A DNA stretch of 64,000 nucleotides from JALOAT01 sp041685115 (GTDB lineage Bacteria; Pseudomonadota; Gammaproteobacteria; Thiohalomonadales; Thiohalomonadaceae). Location of the stretch: assembly GCA_041685115.1 (NCBI GenBank), contig JAWLGK010000004.1:122506-186505 (forward strand). The letters are read 5' to 3'. This document shows positions 9,011 through 18,460 of the stretch, piece after piece; the stretch's first letter is position 1, and every line of letters begins with the position of its first letter. The notes under the pieces are model-generated. The model saw only the letters and a list, made by a program, of their open reading frames with translations. It did no database searches and was not told the DNA's origin. Position numbers and translations under genes: made by a program.

Positions 9011-9726
9011 CCGCAGCCCACTCCCCCGCCAAACGCCTGGCGTTCTACGCCACCCCGGTGCACGAGTGCAGCTATCTGCCCGAACGCCGCGCCATCACGC
9101 TGTTCGCCGATCCCCACACGCCCATGAACAACGTGGTCTACAGCGAGCTGGTGCGCTTTGGCTTCCGGCGCAGCGGCGCCTACGTCTACCGGCCGCGCTG
9201 CGAGGGCTGCGAGGACTGCATTGCGGTGCGCATCCCGGTCAACGAATTCCGTCCCGACCGAAGCCAGCGCCGCACCTGGGAGCGCAACCGCGACCTGGAA
9301 CTCACGGTGCGCGACGCGGTATTCGACGAGGAACACTTCGAGCTTTACAAGCGTTACACCCGCGGCCGCCACCCCGGCGGCGGCATGGATTCGGACAGCC
9401 CGACCCAATACCGGCAATTCCTGCTGAGCACTTGGTCGGATACCCGCTGCGTGGAATTCCGCAAGGAGGGCCGGCTGCTGGCGGTGGCGGTGGTCGACTG
9501 TCTGGACGATGGGCTGTCTGCCATGTACACGTTCTACGACCCCGACGAAACCTGGCGCGGCCTCGGCGTGCTGGCGGTCCTTTGGCAGATCGCCGAGGCG
9601 CGGCGCCTGGAATTGCCCTGGGTTTACCTGGGGTATTTCATCGAGGCGTGCCCCAAGATGTCCTATAAGCTCCGCTATCACCCCCTGGAAGGCTTTGTTC
9701 AAGGCTCGTGGCGACGGCTTCCTTGA
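9007..9726 (+). CDS. bpt: Aspartate/glutamate leucyltransferase (Bpt/Ate family)
   Basis: This enzyme conjugates Leu to N-terminal Asp or Glu, feeding acidic N-termini into the same ClpS/ClpAP pathway as Aat. The 239 residues have the ATE N-terminal cluster (CSYLPERRA, then a Cys-rich CEGCEDCIAVRIP near residue 75) and the C-terminal MYTFYDPDE and CPKMSYK motifs of the family. By phylogenetic convention such bacterial proteins are Bpt rather than arginyltransferases; the donor amino acid cannot be proved from sequence. It is coupled to aat by a 4-bp ATGA overlap and lies upstream of infA, as in Pseudomonas. Confidence 0.94.
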   Translation: MTAAHSPAKRLAFYATPVHECSYLPERRAITLFADPHTPMNNVVYSELVRFGFRRSGAYVYRPRCEGCEDCIAVRIPVNEFRPDRSQRRTWERNRDLELTVRDAVFDEEHFELYKRYTRGRHPGGGMDSDSPTQYRQFLLSTWSDTRCVEFRKEGRLLAVAVVDCLDDGLSAMYTFYDPDETWRGLGVLAVLWQIAEARRLELPWVYLGYFIEACPKMSYKLRYHPLEGFVQGSWRRLP

Positions 9727-9836
9727 GCTATACCTTGCGCCGAACACACCGTACGGTGGTTACACCGCTTTATTAAATCCGGCGGATAGTGCATCATTCG
9801 CGGCTTTATACGGTCTCGGGAGCTACACAGGTTCGC

Positions 9837-10055
9837 ATGGCGAAAGAAGAAGGCATTGAAATGGAAGGTACGGTCGTCGAGACCCTGCCCAACACCATGT
9901 TCCGCGTCGAACTGGAAAACGGTCACGTGGTCACCGCCCACATCTCGGGCAAGATGCGCAAGCACTACATCCGCATCCTCACGGGCGACAAGGTCACCGT
10001 GCAGCTCACGCCCTACGACCTGACCAAAGGCCGCATCACCTTCCGCGCCCGCTGA
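9837..10055 (+). CDS. infA: Translation initiation factor IF-1
   Basis: IF-1 binds the 30S A site during initiation. The 72-residue S1-like OB-fold protein begins MAKEEGIEMEGTV and contains GKMRKHYIRI and the C-terminal GRITFR, nearly identical to other gammaproteobacterial IF-1. The start is ATG 9837, the canonical N-terminus; the upstream in-frame ATG at 9789 adds 16 non-conserved residues. A 110-bp gap from bpt leaves room for its own promoter. A strong hairpin terminator follows 18 bp after the stop. The placement between bpt and clpA is conserved. Confidence 0.97.
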   Translation: MAKEEGIEMEGTVVETLPNTMFRVELENGHVVTAHISGKMRKHYIRILTGDKVTVQLTPYDLTKGRITFRAR

Positions 10056-10072
10056 CCCACCCCACGCAAAAA

Positions 10073-10095
10073 CGCCCGGCCAAGCTGGGCGATTT
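10073..10095 (+). terminator. Rho-independent terminator of infA
   Basis: An 8-bp stem CGCCCGGC/GCTGGGCG (one G-T pair) closes a CAA loop at 10073-10091 and is followed by ATTTT. It lies 18 bp after the infA stop on the same strand. Confidence 0.85.
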
Positions 10096-10111
10096 TCATT
10101 TTCCACGGATG

Positions 10112-10300
10112 AAACGCGGAGGACGCGGAGGCGCGGAGATCGCGGAGAGAAAATCTCGATTCACGTGCGCTCTCATCCGATACACGCTGAAAAAGAAAAC
10201 GCCCGGGCTTGAACCGGGCGTTTTGTACCGCATCAACTTGGGTTGTGTGCACTTAATCCTTTTACTCCGCGTCCTCCGCGCCTCCGCGTCCTCCGCGTTT
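10112..10300. repeat. Inverted pair of GCGGAG-rich repeat units
   Basis: A 27-bp unit at 10112-10138, built from the tandem motif CGCGGAGGA/CGCGGAGG, recurs as an exact reverse complement at 10274-10300. The pair fills the convergent gap between infA and clpA and encloses a separate terminator hairpin. The 16-bp core CGCGGAGGACGCGGAG also occurs as an inverted pair at 42171-42284. No open reading frame of note lies inside. Similar GCGGAG-type intergenic repeats are common in many proteobacterial genomes; their function is not known to me. Confidence 0.85.
10196..10224. terminator. Bidirectional terminator between infA and clpA
   Basis: AAAACGCCCGG (10196-10206) pairs with CCGGGCGTTTT (10214-10224) around a 7-base loop. 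The A- and T-flanks make it work in both directions, which fits the convergent infA and clpA genes; for clpA it lies 90 bp past the stop. Confidence 0.85.
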
Positions 10301-10313
10301 TAACCCGGAACGC

Positions 10314-12590
10314 CTACACCGGCTCCGCCTCGGCCTGATGCTCCGCCTTGGGCTCCATTTCGAAGTGGAGTTCGCCTTCCTTGACGGTCACGGTCACGTG
10401 GCCGCCGCGCTCCAGTTTGCCGAACAGCAGCTCCTCGGCAAGGGGCTTCTTGATGGTTTCCTTGATGACACGGGCCATCGGTCGGGCACCCATGGCCTTG
10501 TCGTAGCCGCGCTCGGCCAGCCAGTCGCGCGCGGCCTCGTCCACGTCGATGCTGACGCCCTTCTGCTCCAGCTGGCTTTCCAGTTCCAGCAGGAACTTGT
10601 CCACCACGCTCTTGATGGTCTTCTGATCCAGCGCGTTGAAGTGGATGATGGCATCGAGGCGATTGCGGAACTCCGGCGTGAACAGCCGCTTGATGGCCTC
10701 CATGCCGTCCGTCGCCGTCTCCTGCTCCGTGAAGCCGATGGAGCGCTTGGCCATCTGCTCGGCGCCCGCGTTGGTGGTCATGACGATGATCACGTTGCGG
10801 AAATCCGCCTTGCGGCCGTTGTTGTCGGTGAGCGTGCCGTGGTCCATGACCTGGAGCAGCAGGTTGAATACCTCCGGGTGCGCTTTCTCAATCTCGTCCA
10901 GCAGCAGCACCGCGTGGGGATGCTTGGTGATGGCCTCGGTGAGCAGACCGCCCTGGTCGAAGCCCACGTAACCCGGCGGCGCACCAATGAGGCGCGAGAC
11001 CGTGTGGCGCTCCATGTATTCGGACATGTCGAAGCGCACCAACTCGATGCCCAGAATGCGGGCGAGCTGACGGGTCACCTCGGTCTTGCCCACACCGGTG
11101 GGGCCCGCAAACAGGAACGAAGCGATGGGCTTGTCTTCGGTGCCGAGCCCGGAACGGGCCATCTTGATGGCCGAGGCCAGTGCGTCGATGGCCTGATCCT
11201 GGCCGTAGATCATCAATTTCAGATCCCGTTCCAATTTCTTGAGCGCATCACGATCCGAAGTGGATACCGTCTTGGGCGGGATGCGCGCCATCTTGGCCAC
11301 CACCGACTCGATCTCACGGGTGCCGATGGTGCGCTTGCGCCGGGACGGCGGTTGCAGACGCTGGCTGGCGCCGGCCTCGTCGATGACGTCGATGGCCTTG
11401 TCCGGCATGTGCCGGTCTGTGATGTAACGGCCGGCCAGCTCCGCCGCATGGCGCAGGGCCTGGCGGGTGTATTTGACGTCGTGGTGCTCCTCGAAGCGGG
11501 TCTTGAGGCCCTGGAGGATCTGCACCGTCTCTTCCACGGAGGGCTCGCTCACGTCGATTTTCTGGAAACGCCGCGCCAAGGCGCGGTCCTTTTCGAAAAT
11601 CCCGCGGTATTCCTGATAGGTGGTGGAGCCGATGCACTTCATTTCACCCGATGCCAGCACCGGCTTGATGAGGTTAGAGGCGTCCATGGCCCCGCCCGAG
11701 GCGGCGCCCGCACCGATGATGGTGTGGATCTCGTCGATGAACAGGATCGCGCCCTTCTCCTTCTTTATCTGGGACAGCACGGCCTTCAGGCGCTTTTCGA
11801 AATCGCCGCGGTACTTGGTGCCGGCGAGCAGTGCGCCAAGGTCGAGGGCGTAGATGGTGCTCTTGCCGAGCACCTCCGGCACGTCACCGTCAACGATCTT
11901 CTTGGCCAGACCCTCGGCGATGGCGGTCTTGCCCACGCCGGCCTCGCCCACGAACAGCGGGTTGTTCTTGCGGCGGCGGCACAGCACCTGGATGGTGCGT
12001 TCCACCTCGTCCTTGCGGCCGATGAGCGGGTCGATCTTGCCCTGGCGGGCCAGCTGGTTCAGGTTGACGGCATAGGACTCCAGCGGGCTGCGATTGCTTT
12101 CACTACCCGCCTCCTCCTCGCCCTCGCCGCCGATGGATTCGCCGCTATCCTCGTCCTCGGACTTGGAAATTCCATGGGAGATGTAGTTGATGACGTCCAG
12201 GCGCGACACGTTGTGTTTGTTGAGGAAGTAGACCGCCTGCGATTCCTTCTCGGAAAACATGGCCACCAGCACGTTGGCGCCGTTGGTTTCCTTCTTCTCG
12301 GAAGACTGCACGTGAAACACCGCACGCTGTAGCACACGCTGGAAACCGAGCGTCGGCTGGATGTCACGCTCGGTATTAACCGGCAGCAAGGGCACGGTCT
12401 GTTCGATGAACGCCTCCAGTTCGCCACGCAGCTTGTCCATATCCACCCCGCAGGCGCGCAGCACCGGCGCTGCCGACGGATTGTCGAGCAGGGCAAGCAA
12501 CAGGTGCTCCACGGTCATGAATTCGTGGCGCCGTTCCCTGGCCCGTTTGAAGGCGCTGTTCAGGGTGAATTCAAGCTCTTTGCTCAACAT
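10314..12590 (-). CDS. clpA: ATP-dependent Clp protease ATP-binding subunit ClpA
   Basis: ClpA is the AAA+ unfoldase that feeds substrates, including ClpS-delivered N-degron proteins, to ClpP. The 758-residue protein has the N-domain repeats (residues 1-145), a first AAA module with Walker A GEAGVGKT near 216, and a second with GPTGVGKT near 497. The ClpP-docking loop IGF is present in KRSIGFTEQ near 617. The acidic linker after the N-domain is a little expanded (SKSEDEDSGESIGGEGEEE in outline). It follows clpS by 15 bp on the same strand, the classic clpS-clpA operon. No clpP is in the window. All catalytic residues are intact. Confidence 0.97.
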   Translation of the reverse strand: MLSKELEFTLNSAFKRARERRHEFMTVEHLLLALLDNPSAAPVLRACGVDMDKLRGELEAFIEQTVPLLPVNTERDIQPTLGFQRVLQRAVFHVQSSEKKETNGANVLVAMFSEKESQAVYFLNKHNVSRLDVINYISHGISKSEDEDSGESIGGEGEEEAGSESNRSPLESYAVNLNQLARQGKIDPLIGRKDEVERTIQVLCRRRKNNPLFVGEAGVGKTAIAEGLAKKIVDGDVPEVLGKSTIYALDLGALLAGTKYRGDFEKRLKAVLSQIKKEKGAILFIDEIHTIIGAGAASGGAMDASNLIKPVLASGEMKCIGSTTYQEYRGIFEKDRALARRFQKIDVSEPSVEETVQILQGLKTRFEEHHDVKYTRQALRHAAELAGRYITDRHMPDKAIDVIDEAGASQRLQPPSRRKRTIGTREIESVVAKMARIPPKTVSTSDRDALKKLERDLKLMIYGQDQAIDALASAIKMARSGLGTEDKPIASFLFAGPTGVGKTEVTRQLARILGIELVRFDMSEYMERHTVSRLIGAPPGYVGFDQGGLLTEAITKHPHAVLLLDEIEKAHPEVFNLLLQVMDHGTLTDNNGRKADFRNVIIVMTTNAGAEQMAKRSIGFTEQETATDGMEAIKRLFTPEFRNRLDAIIHFNALDQKTIKSVVDKFLLELESQLEQKGVSIDVDEAARDWLAERGYDKAMGARPMARVIKETIKKPLAEELLFGKLERGGHVTVTVKEGELHFEMEPKAEHQAEAEPV

Positions 12591-12605
12591 GTCGAATGCT
12601 CCGGA

Positions 12606-12923
12606 CTAACCCGCCTCCATGGTGCACATCAAAGGATGCTGGTTCTGGCGCGAGTAGTCGTTGACCTGGGCCACTTTTGTCTCCGCCACCTCCCGCGTGA
12701 AGACGCCGCAGACCGCCTTGCCCTGGGTATGGACGGTCAGCATGATCCGGGTCGCCTTCGGCCGGTCCATGCCGAAGAACGCCTCAAGAACATGGACGAC
12801 GAACTCCATGGGAGTGTAGTCGTCGTTTAACAGTAACACCTTGTACATGGGCGGCCGCTGAAGCTTGGGTTTGCTCTCTTCGACGGCCAATCCACCGGTT
12901 TTGTCAGGTTGATGTTCGCTCAT
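12606..12923 (-). CDS. clpS: Clp protease adaptor ClpS
   Basis: ClpS is the N-recognin that binds N-terminal Leu, Phe, Tyr and Trp and loads those proteins onto ClpA. The 105-residue protein has a flexible N-terminus (about 25 residues, needed for delivery), then the core with VLLLNDDYTPMEFVVHVL and the C-terminal HxxG-type VHTQGKAVCG. The substrate-pocket residues (N-D-D, M, V, and the first His) match E. coli ClpS. It is the first gene of clpS-clpA. The gap upstream (12924-13096) must hold the promoter, but no convincing boxes are visible. Confidence 0.96.
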   Translation of the reverse strand: MSEHQPDKTGGLAVEESKPKLQRPPMYKVLLLNDDYTPMEFVVHVLEAFFGMDRPKATRIMLTVHTQGKAVCGVFTREVAETKVAQVNDYSRQNQHPLMCTMEAG

Positions 12924-13096
12924 TGCACGAAATGCACGCGGAGGCGCAGTAAAAGTATCGGCGCGCGGCGGGAAATCCCAAGAGGTCCCGCCGTTCGATG
13001 ACGGGTTGGTTTGAGTATTCAGGAATCCGCGGCTTTCGACAAGCGTACTACCCGTCAGGGTTAGAAAGCCGATACGTCGGAAAATTCAAGATGAAG

Positions 13097-13121
13097 AAGG
13101 ACGGCCCTCGCGGCCGTCCTT
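13097..13121 (-). terminator. Hairpin terminator downstream of icd
   Basis: A perfect 10-bp stem AAGGACGGCC/GGCCGTCCTT with a 5-base loop lies 15 bp past the icd stop. The T-rich tract after it on the minus strand is interrupted (CTTCTTCATCTTGAATTTT), so the call is good for structure and weaker for strength. Confidence 0.75.
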
Positions 13122-13135
13122 CGCAGTGACGCAGG

Positions 13136-14395
<1,260 letters not shown>

Positions 14396-14424
14396 GGAGA
14401 CTCCGGGGCTGTGCGGAAAGCCGT

Positions 14425-17313
14425 TCATTCTACCCCCGCGGCCGCACAGCGGGAACCCGCGAGGATGGCAGGGTAGCCTGCCAGTTCGGGCACCCCCGTG
14501 TAATAGCCCTGGGCGAAATCGACACCGAGTTCACGAATGACCTCAAGCGTCCTGGCGCTGCCCACGAATTCCGCAACGGTCCACTTGCCCATGGCATGGG
14601 CGATCTCGTTCATGGAGCGCACCATGGCCAGGTGCAAGGGGTCCTGGTCGATATTGCGCACGAACGAACCGTCGATCTTCACAAAATCCACCGGCAGGTC
14701 CTTCAGATAGGCGAAGGAGCTGTAGCCCGCGCCGAAGTCGTCCAGCGCGGTGCGGCAACCCAGTGCGCGCAGTCGCTCAAGCAGGACGCTGGCTGCGGCG
14801 AGGTCGGCAATCGCACTGGTTTCCGTGATTTCGAAGGTGAGCCGTTCGGGCGCGATGCGGTGATGGTCGAGCGCCGCGGTAAGGTGCTCGACGAAACCCG
14901 GATCGCCCATGGTCATGCCCGACAGGTTGAGACTGAAATGCTCCTCACCCCCGCGCTTGGCAAGCAGGGCAATGGCGTGCTCCACCACCCAGCCGTCGAC
15001 ATCCACGATGAGCCCAAAGCGCTCCGCCGCAGGAATGAAACCCGACGGCATGATGATGCTGCCGTCCGGATCCAGCATGCGCAGCAGCACTTCATGGCTG
15101 ACCACCCGCCCGCTCTGTACATCCACGATGGGCTGTAGGGCGAAGTCGAAGCGGTTCGCCTCGATGCATTGCTTGATGGTGCGTGCCCAGCTCATGTCGG
15201 TGCTCATGTCGACCAGGCTCTGATTGTCATCGAGCCGGTATACGTGCACGCAATTACGTCCGGCGCGCTTGGCCATGTGGCAGGACAGGTCTGCGCGCGC
15301 CATCAGGTCCTCCTTGCTGCGGATCTCGGGCACCAACATGGCCACACCAATGGAACAGCCGATATCGATGAGCCGACCCTCCTCCCGGAAGGTGTAGTCG
15401 GCCATGGTCTGGCGATAGGAATCGGCAACCCCGCGCGCCGTGTCTTCCGTCACATCGAACAGCAGTACCGCGAATTCGTCACCGCCGAGCCGCGCCAGGA
15501 TGTCACCGCGCCGGGAGCGTTTTTGCAGGATCCCTGCCACCTCGACGAGCAACCTGTCGCCGGCCAGGTGCCCCAGCGTATCGTTAACGAATTTGAAGTT
15601 GTCCAGGTCGATATAAAGCAGGGCGCAGTCGAGGCCCCCCTGGCGTCGGGCGCGATCCACGACCCGCTCCAACTCTTCGAGGAAATACTGGCGGTTGTAA
15701 AGACCGGTGAGGGAATCGTGCTCGGCGAGCTGGCGCAGGTGGTCCAGCATGGCCTTGCGCTCGCTGATGTCGGAAACGATGGCCGTGAAGTGGCGCCGCC
15801 CGTCCAGCACCAGCTCGGTCACCTTGATGGACATGGGAAACAGCGCACCGTCCTTGCGTTGGGCAGTCACGTTCACCTCGGTACCGAGGATCCGCCCCGT
15901 ACCGGTCTCAAGGTAGCGCTGGATGTAGCCGTCGTGCTCTGCACGGGTGGGATGGGGCATGAGCATGGACACGTTGCGCCCGATCACCTCTTCCGCGCGA
16001 TACTGGAACAGCTGTTCCGCGGCGTTGTTGAAAGTGCCGATACAACCTTGCTGGTCAACGGTGATGATGCCTTCACCGACATTGTCCAGGATGGCCGAAA
16101 GCCGTGTCTCCCTCGCGTACACCTGCCGCTGCATGTCGCGGAACGCCGCGAGCACGGTATCGATTTCGTGTGCGGCGGTGCGCAGCAGCGGCGTGTAGGA
16201 CGCACCCTGCTCCAGGGCGCGCAACGCATTGGTCAGTTGCCCCATGGGACGGCGGATCAAGAACTCATAGGACAGGTTGGTGAGCAGGATGAAACCGGCG
16301 ACCAATGCCGTCACCAGCCAGACGAACCCGGACATGATGCCGGTGACATCGTGGGACTCCTGCATGGCGCTTTCGGTGAGCGTCGCCAGGCGGGCGTCCA
16401 CTACCCGGATGCGCCCCCACACATCCATGAAATGTGGCTTGAGACGCTCACGCAGGAAGGGGACGTCGGTGCGCCAGCGATCGGACTCGTATAATGCCAC
16501 GACGTCGCGGAAATCCCGCCCGAAATCACCGCGCACATGGCGCATGCGCTCCATGGCGTCGGTCTCTGCGAGCCCGAGCTGGCCAGCGGCGTCCAGTGCA
16601 GCGAGCCGGGCGAGGGTTTCGTCCAATGCTTCCATGTACCTTTCACGGTTTTCCAATTGCCGGCGCAACACATCCTGCGGCTGACCGAACACGCCGGAAC
16701 GGGTGGCAAAATACATGCGCACCACCGCGATCTGCTGTAGCCACAAATAGCGTGCTTCCTGGAACAGCCGCATGATCTCGGGCTGCGCTTCGGGCGCGTG
16801 ATCCAGTTCGGCGATAAGCGCATCCGCGATGCCAATGAAGCGCAGATGGTTCGGATGCAGGCGCGCGGAGATGATGCGGGAAACCGGATAGCGCGTCTCC
16901 ACCCGTGACAACAGGGCGAGCAGTTCGCGGGCGTCCCTATCGATGGCGGCGACGGCGTCGCGCAGGCGTTGCACCTGGCCGAGCAGTTGCGCATCGCCGC
17001 GTAGTCCGGCAAGCATGTGCAGTGTTTCAGCGCCAATTCGCGCCCGCTCGAGCGCTGCCTCGGCGGTCAGGCGCTGACCATCGTCCATGAGCACTGCGTA
17101 TTGGTACAGGCTGCCCTCGGCATCATAGAGGGCAATCCTGAGTTCGGCGAGAATCTGCCCCAGTTCAGCGTGGCCTTCGCTGGTTTGCTGGGAACGCGCC
17201 AGGGAGGACTTCACAAGTCCATTGAGATACACGGCTGCGGTGAGCAAGCCGAAAAAGAGCACGATCGACAGGATGACGATGCGCCCACGCAGGCTTCCTA
17301 GCCCCAGGATCAT
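14425..17313 (-). CDS. Membrane sensor with PAS, GGDEF and EAL domains
   Basis: This is a 962-residue cyclic-di-GMP enzyme. Order: a membrane helix (about 10-30), a long helical periplasmic sensor (about 35-325), a second membrane helix (about 330-350), a HAMP-like linker, a PAS domain (ILDNVGEGIITVDQQG, about 407-520), GGDEF (intact GGDEF with upstream RxxD inhibitory site RRGD five residues before it) and EAL. The EAL signature reads EVLLRML, with the catalytic Glu kept, and NLSG, ALDDFGAGYSS, VKIDGSF and the final QGYYTG ligands are all present. Both cyclase and phosphodiesterase sites therefore look competent. It sits between icd and rluE, with its start close to the rluE promoter region. 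The signal it senses is unknown. Confidence 0.93.
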   Translation of the reverse strand: MILGLGSLRGRIVILSIVLFFGLLTAAVYLNGLVKSSLARSQQTSEGHAELGQILAELRIALYDAEGSLYQYAVLMDDGQRLTAEAALERARIGAETLHMLAGLRGDAQLLGQVQRLRDAVAAIDRDARELLALLSRVETRYPVSRIISARLHPNHLRFIGIADALIAELDHAPEAQPEIMRLFQEARYLWLQQIAVVRMYFATRSGVFGQPQDVLRRQLENRERYMEALDETLARLAALDAAGQLGLAETDAMERMRHVRGDFGRDFRDVVALYESDRWRTDVPFLRERLKPHFMDVWGRIRVVDARLATLTESAMQESHDVTGIMSGFVWLVTALVAGFILLTNLSYEFLIRRPMGQLTNALRALEQGASYTPLLRTAAHEIDTVLAAFRDMQRQVYARETRLSAILDNVGEGIITVDQQGCIGTFNNAAEQLFQYRAEEVIGRNVSMLMPHPTRAEHDGYIQRYLETGTGRILGTEVNVTAQRKDGALFPMSIKVTELVLDGRRHFTAIVSDISERKAMLDHLRQLAEHDSLTGLYNRQYFLEELERVVDRARRQGGLDCALLYIDLDNFKFVNDTLGHLAGDRLLVEVAGILQKRSRRGDILARLGGDEFAVLLFDVTEDTARGVADSYRQTMADYTFREEGRLIDIGCSIGVAMLVPEIRSKEDLMARADLSCHMAKRAGRNCVHVYRLDDNQSLVDMSTDMSWARTIKQCIEANRFDFALQPIVDVQSGRVVSHEVLLRMLDPDGSIIMPSGFIPAAERFGLIVDVDGWVVEHAIALLAKRGGEEHFSLNLSGMTMGDPGFVEHLTAALDHHRIAPERLTFEITETSAIADLAAASVLLERLRALGCRTALDDFGAGYSSFAYLKDLPVDFVKIDGSFVRNIDQDPLHLAMVRSMNEIAHAMGKWTVAEFVGSARTLEVIRELGVDFAQGYYTGVPELAGYPAILAGSRCAAAGVE

Positions 17314-17335
17314 AACGATGGTGTTTTCCTGCCGG

Positions 17336-17365
17336 TTACGGGCTGCGGCATAAATTCTTTATACT
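17336..17365 (+). promoter_or_regulatory. Candidate sigma-70 promoter for rluE
   Basis: A good -10 box TATACT (17360-17365) lies 18 bp after a weak -35-like TTACGG (17336-17341), about 48 bp before the rluE start. This is inference from consensus only. Confidence 0.35.
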
Positions 17366-17412
17366 GCACCGAGTCTAACATAGAAAGCCGAACCCGCCCG
17401 TGGGTTGGCGCC

Positions 17413-18066
17413 ATGCCCAAGGTCCTCCTGTTCAACAAGCCCTACGGCGTCCTTACGCAGTTCACCGATGCCGAGGGCAGAACCACCCTCAAGGCCTTCG
17501 TGGACGTGCCCGACGTGCGCCCTGCCGGTCGCCTCGACATGGATAGCGAAGGCCTACTGGTCCTGACCGACGTGGGTGCCTTGCAGGCGCGGCTGGCCGA
17601 GCCACGCCACAAGGTGGAAAAGACCTACTGGGTGCAGGTGGAAGGTGAACCGGACGACGCGGCCCTCGCCCGCTTGCGTGCCGGTGTGGTGCTGCGCGAT
17701 GGGCCCACACTGCCGGCCCAGGTGCGGCGCATCGCCGAGCCGGCCCTCTGGCCACGCGACCCGCCCATCCGCTACCGTGCAGCGATCCCGACCGCCTGGC
17801 TCGAACTGCGCATCCGCGAGGGGCGCAATCGCCAGGTGCGGCGCATGACAGCGGCGGTGGGACTGCCCACGCTACGCCTGGTGCGCTACGCCATCGGCCC
17901 GTGGACCCTGAACGGCCTGGCACCCGGGAGCTGGCGCGAAGTCGCGGAGAGCGAGTGGCGGGCACTGCTGCCGAAGCGCCCGAACCAAAGAATGAAATCG
18001 AGCCAACATGAGCGCAAACCGAATCTGGAAACCACACGCCACCGTGGCCGCCGTCATCGAGCGTGA
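17413..18066 (+). CDS. rluE: 23S rRNA pseudouridine synthase E
   Basis: RluE isomerises a single uridine in 23S rRNA (U2457 in E. coli). The 217-residue protein of the RsuA/RluE family has LLFNKPYGVLTQF at the N-terminus, the catalytic Asp in AGRLDMDSEGLLVLT near residue 42, and the family motif EGRNRQVRRM near 136. It has no S4 domain, as expected for RluE. The C-terminal 20 residues run in a different frame over the start of nudJ (59-bp overlap) and are not conserved-looking. It opens the rluE-nudJ-mnmA-hflD operon, the same order as E. coli. Confidence 0.93.
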   Translation: MPKVLLFNKPYGVLTQFTDAEGRTTLKAFVDVPDVRPAGRLDMDSEGLLVLTDVGALQARLAEPRHKVEKTYWVQVEGEPDDAALARLRAGVVLRDGPTLPAQVRRIAEPALWPRDPPIRYRAAIPTAWLELRIREGRNRQVRRMTAAVGLPTLRLVRYAIGPWTLNGLAPGSWREVAESEWRALLPKRPNQRMKSSQHERKPNLETTRHRGRRHRA

Positions 18067-18460
18067 CGGCCGCTTCCTGCTCGTCGAGGAGGCCATCAAC
18101 GGCGAGATCATCTATAACCAGCCCGCCGGCCACCTGGAAGAAGGCGAAAGTCTTATCGCCGCGACGGTGCGCGAGGTGCTGGAGGAAACCGCCCGCCACT
18201 TCACGCCCGAGGCCGTGGTGGGCGTGTATCGCTGGCGCAACCCCCATTCGGGCGTCACATTTCTGCGCATCGCGCTGACCGGTACCTGCTCCGAGCCCGA
18301 ACCCGACCGCACCCTCGACGAAGGCGTATTGGCTGCACGCTGGTTCACGCGCGAGCAGGCGGCGCGCCTCAAGCTGCGTGCGCCCATGGTGTTGCGCTGC
18401 ATGGATGATTATCTGGCAGGCGCCCGGCATCCCCTTTCCCTGCTCGTCGATCTCCCATGA
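18008..18460 (+). CDS. nudJ: Nudix phosphohydrolase NudJ
   Basis: NudJ hydrolyses nucleoside tri- and diphosphates, thiamin pyrophosphate (HMP-PP) in E. coli. The 150-residue protein contains the Nudix box from GHLEEGESL through REVLEETA near residue 38-60, matching GX5EX7REUXEEXGU apart from a final variant, and the family opening KPHATVAAVIERDGRFLLVE. The length is normal. It begins inside rluE and overlaps mnmA by 4 bp, so translation is coupled along the operon. Confidence 0.92.
   Translation: MSANRIWKPHATVAAVIERDGRFLLVEEAINGEIIYNQPAGHLEEGESLIAATVREVLEETARHFTPEAVVGVYRWRNPHSGVTFLRIALTGTCSEPEPDRTLDEGVLAARWFTREQAARLKLRAPMVLRCMDDYLAGARHPLSLLVDLP

Noticed and set aside
10106..10310. Possible CRISPR-like array of GCGGAG units
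   Set aside because: Units are tandem and inverted with no constant spacer length or unique spacers; no cas genes nearby.
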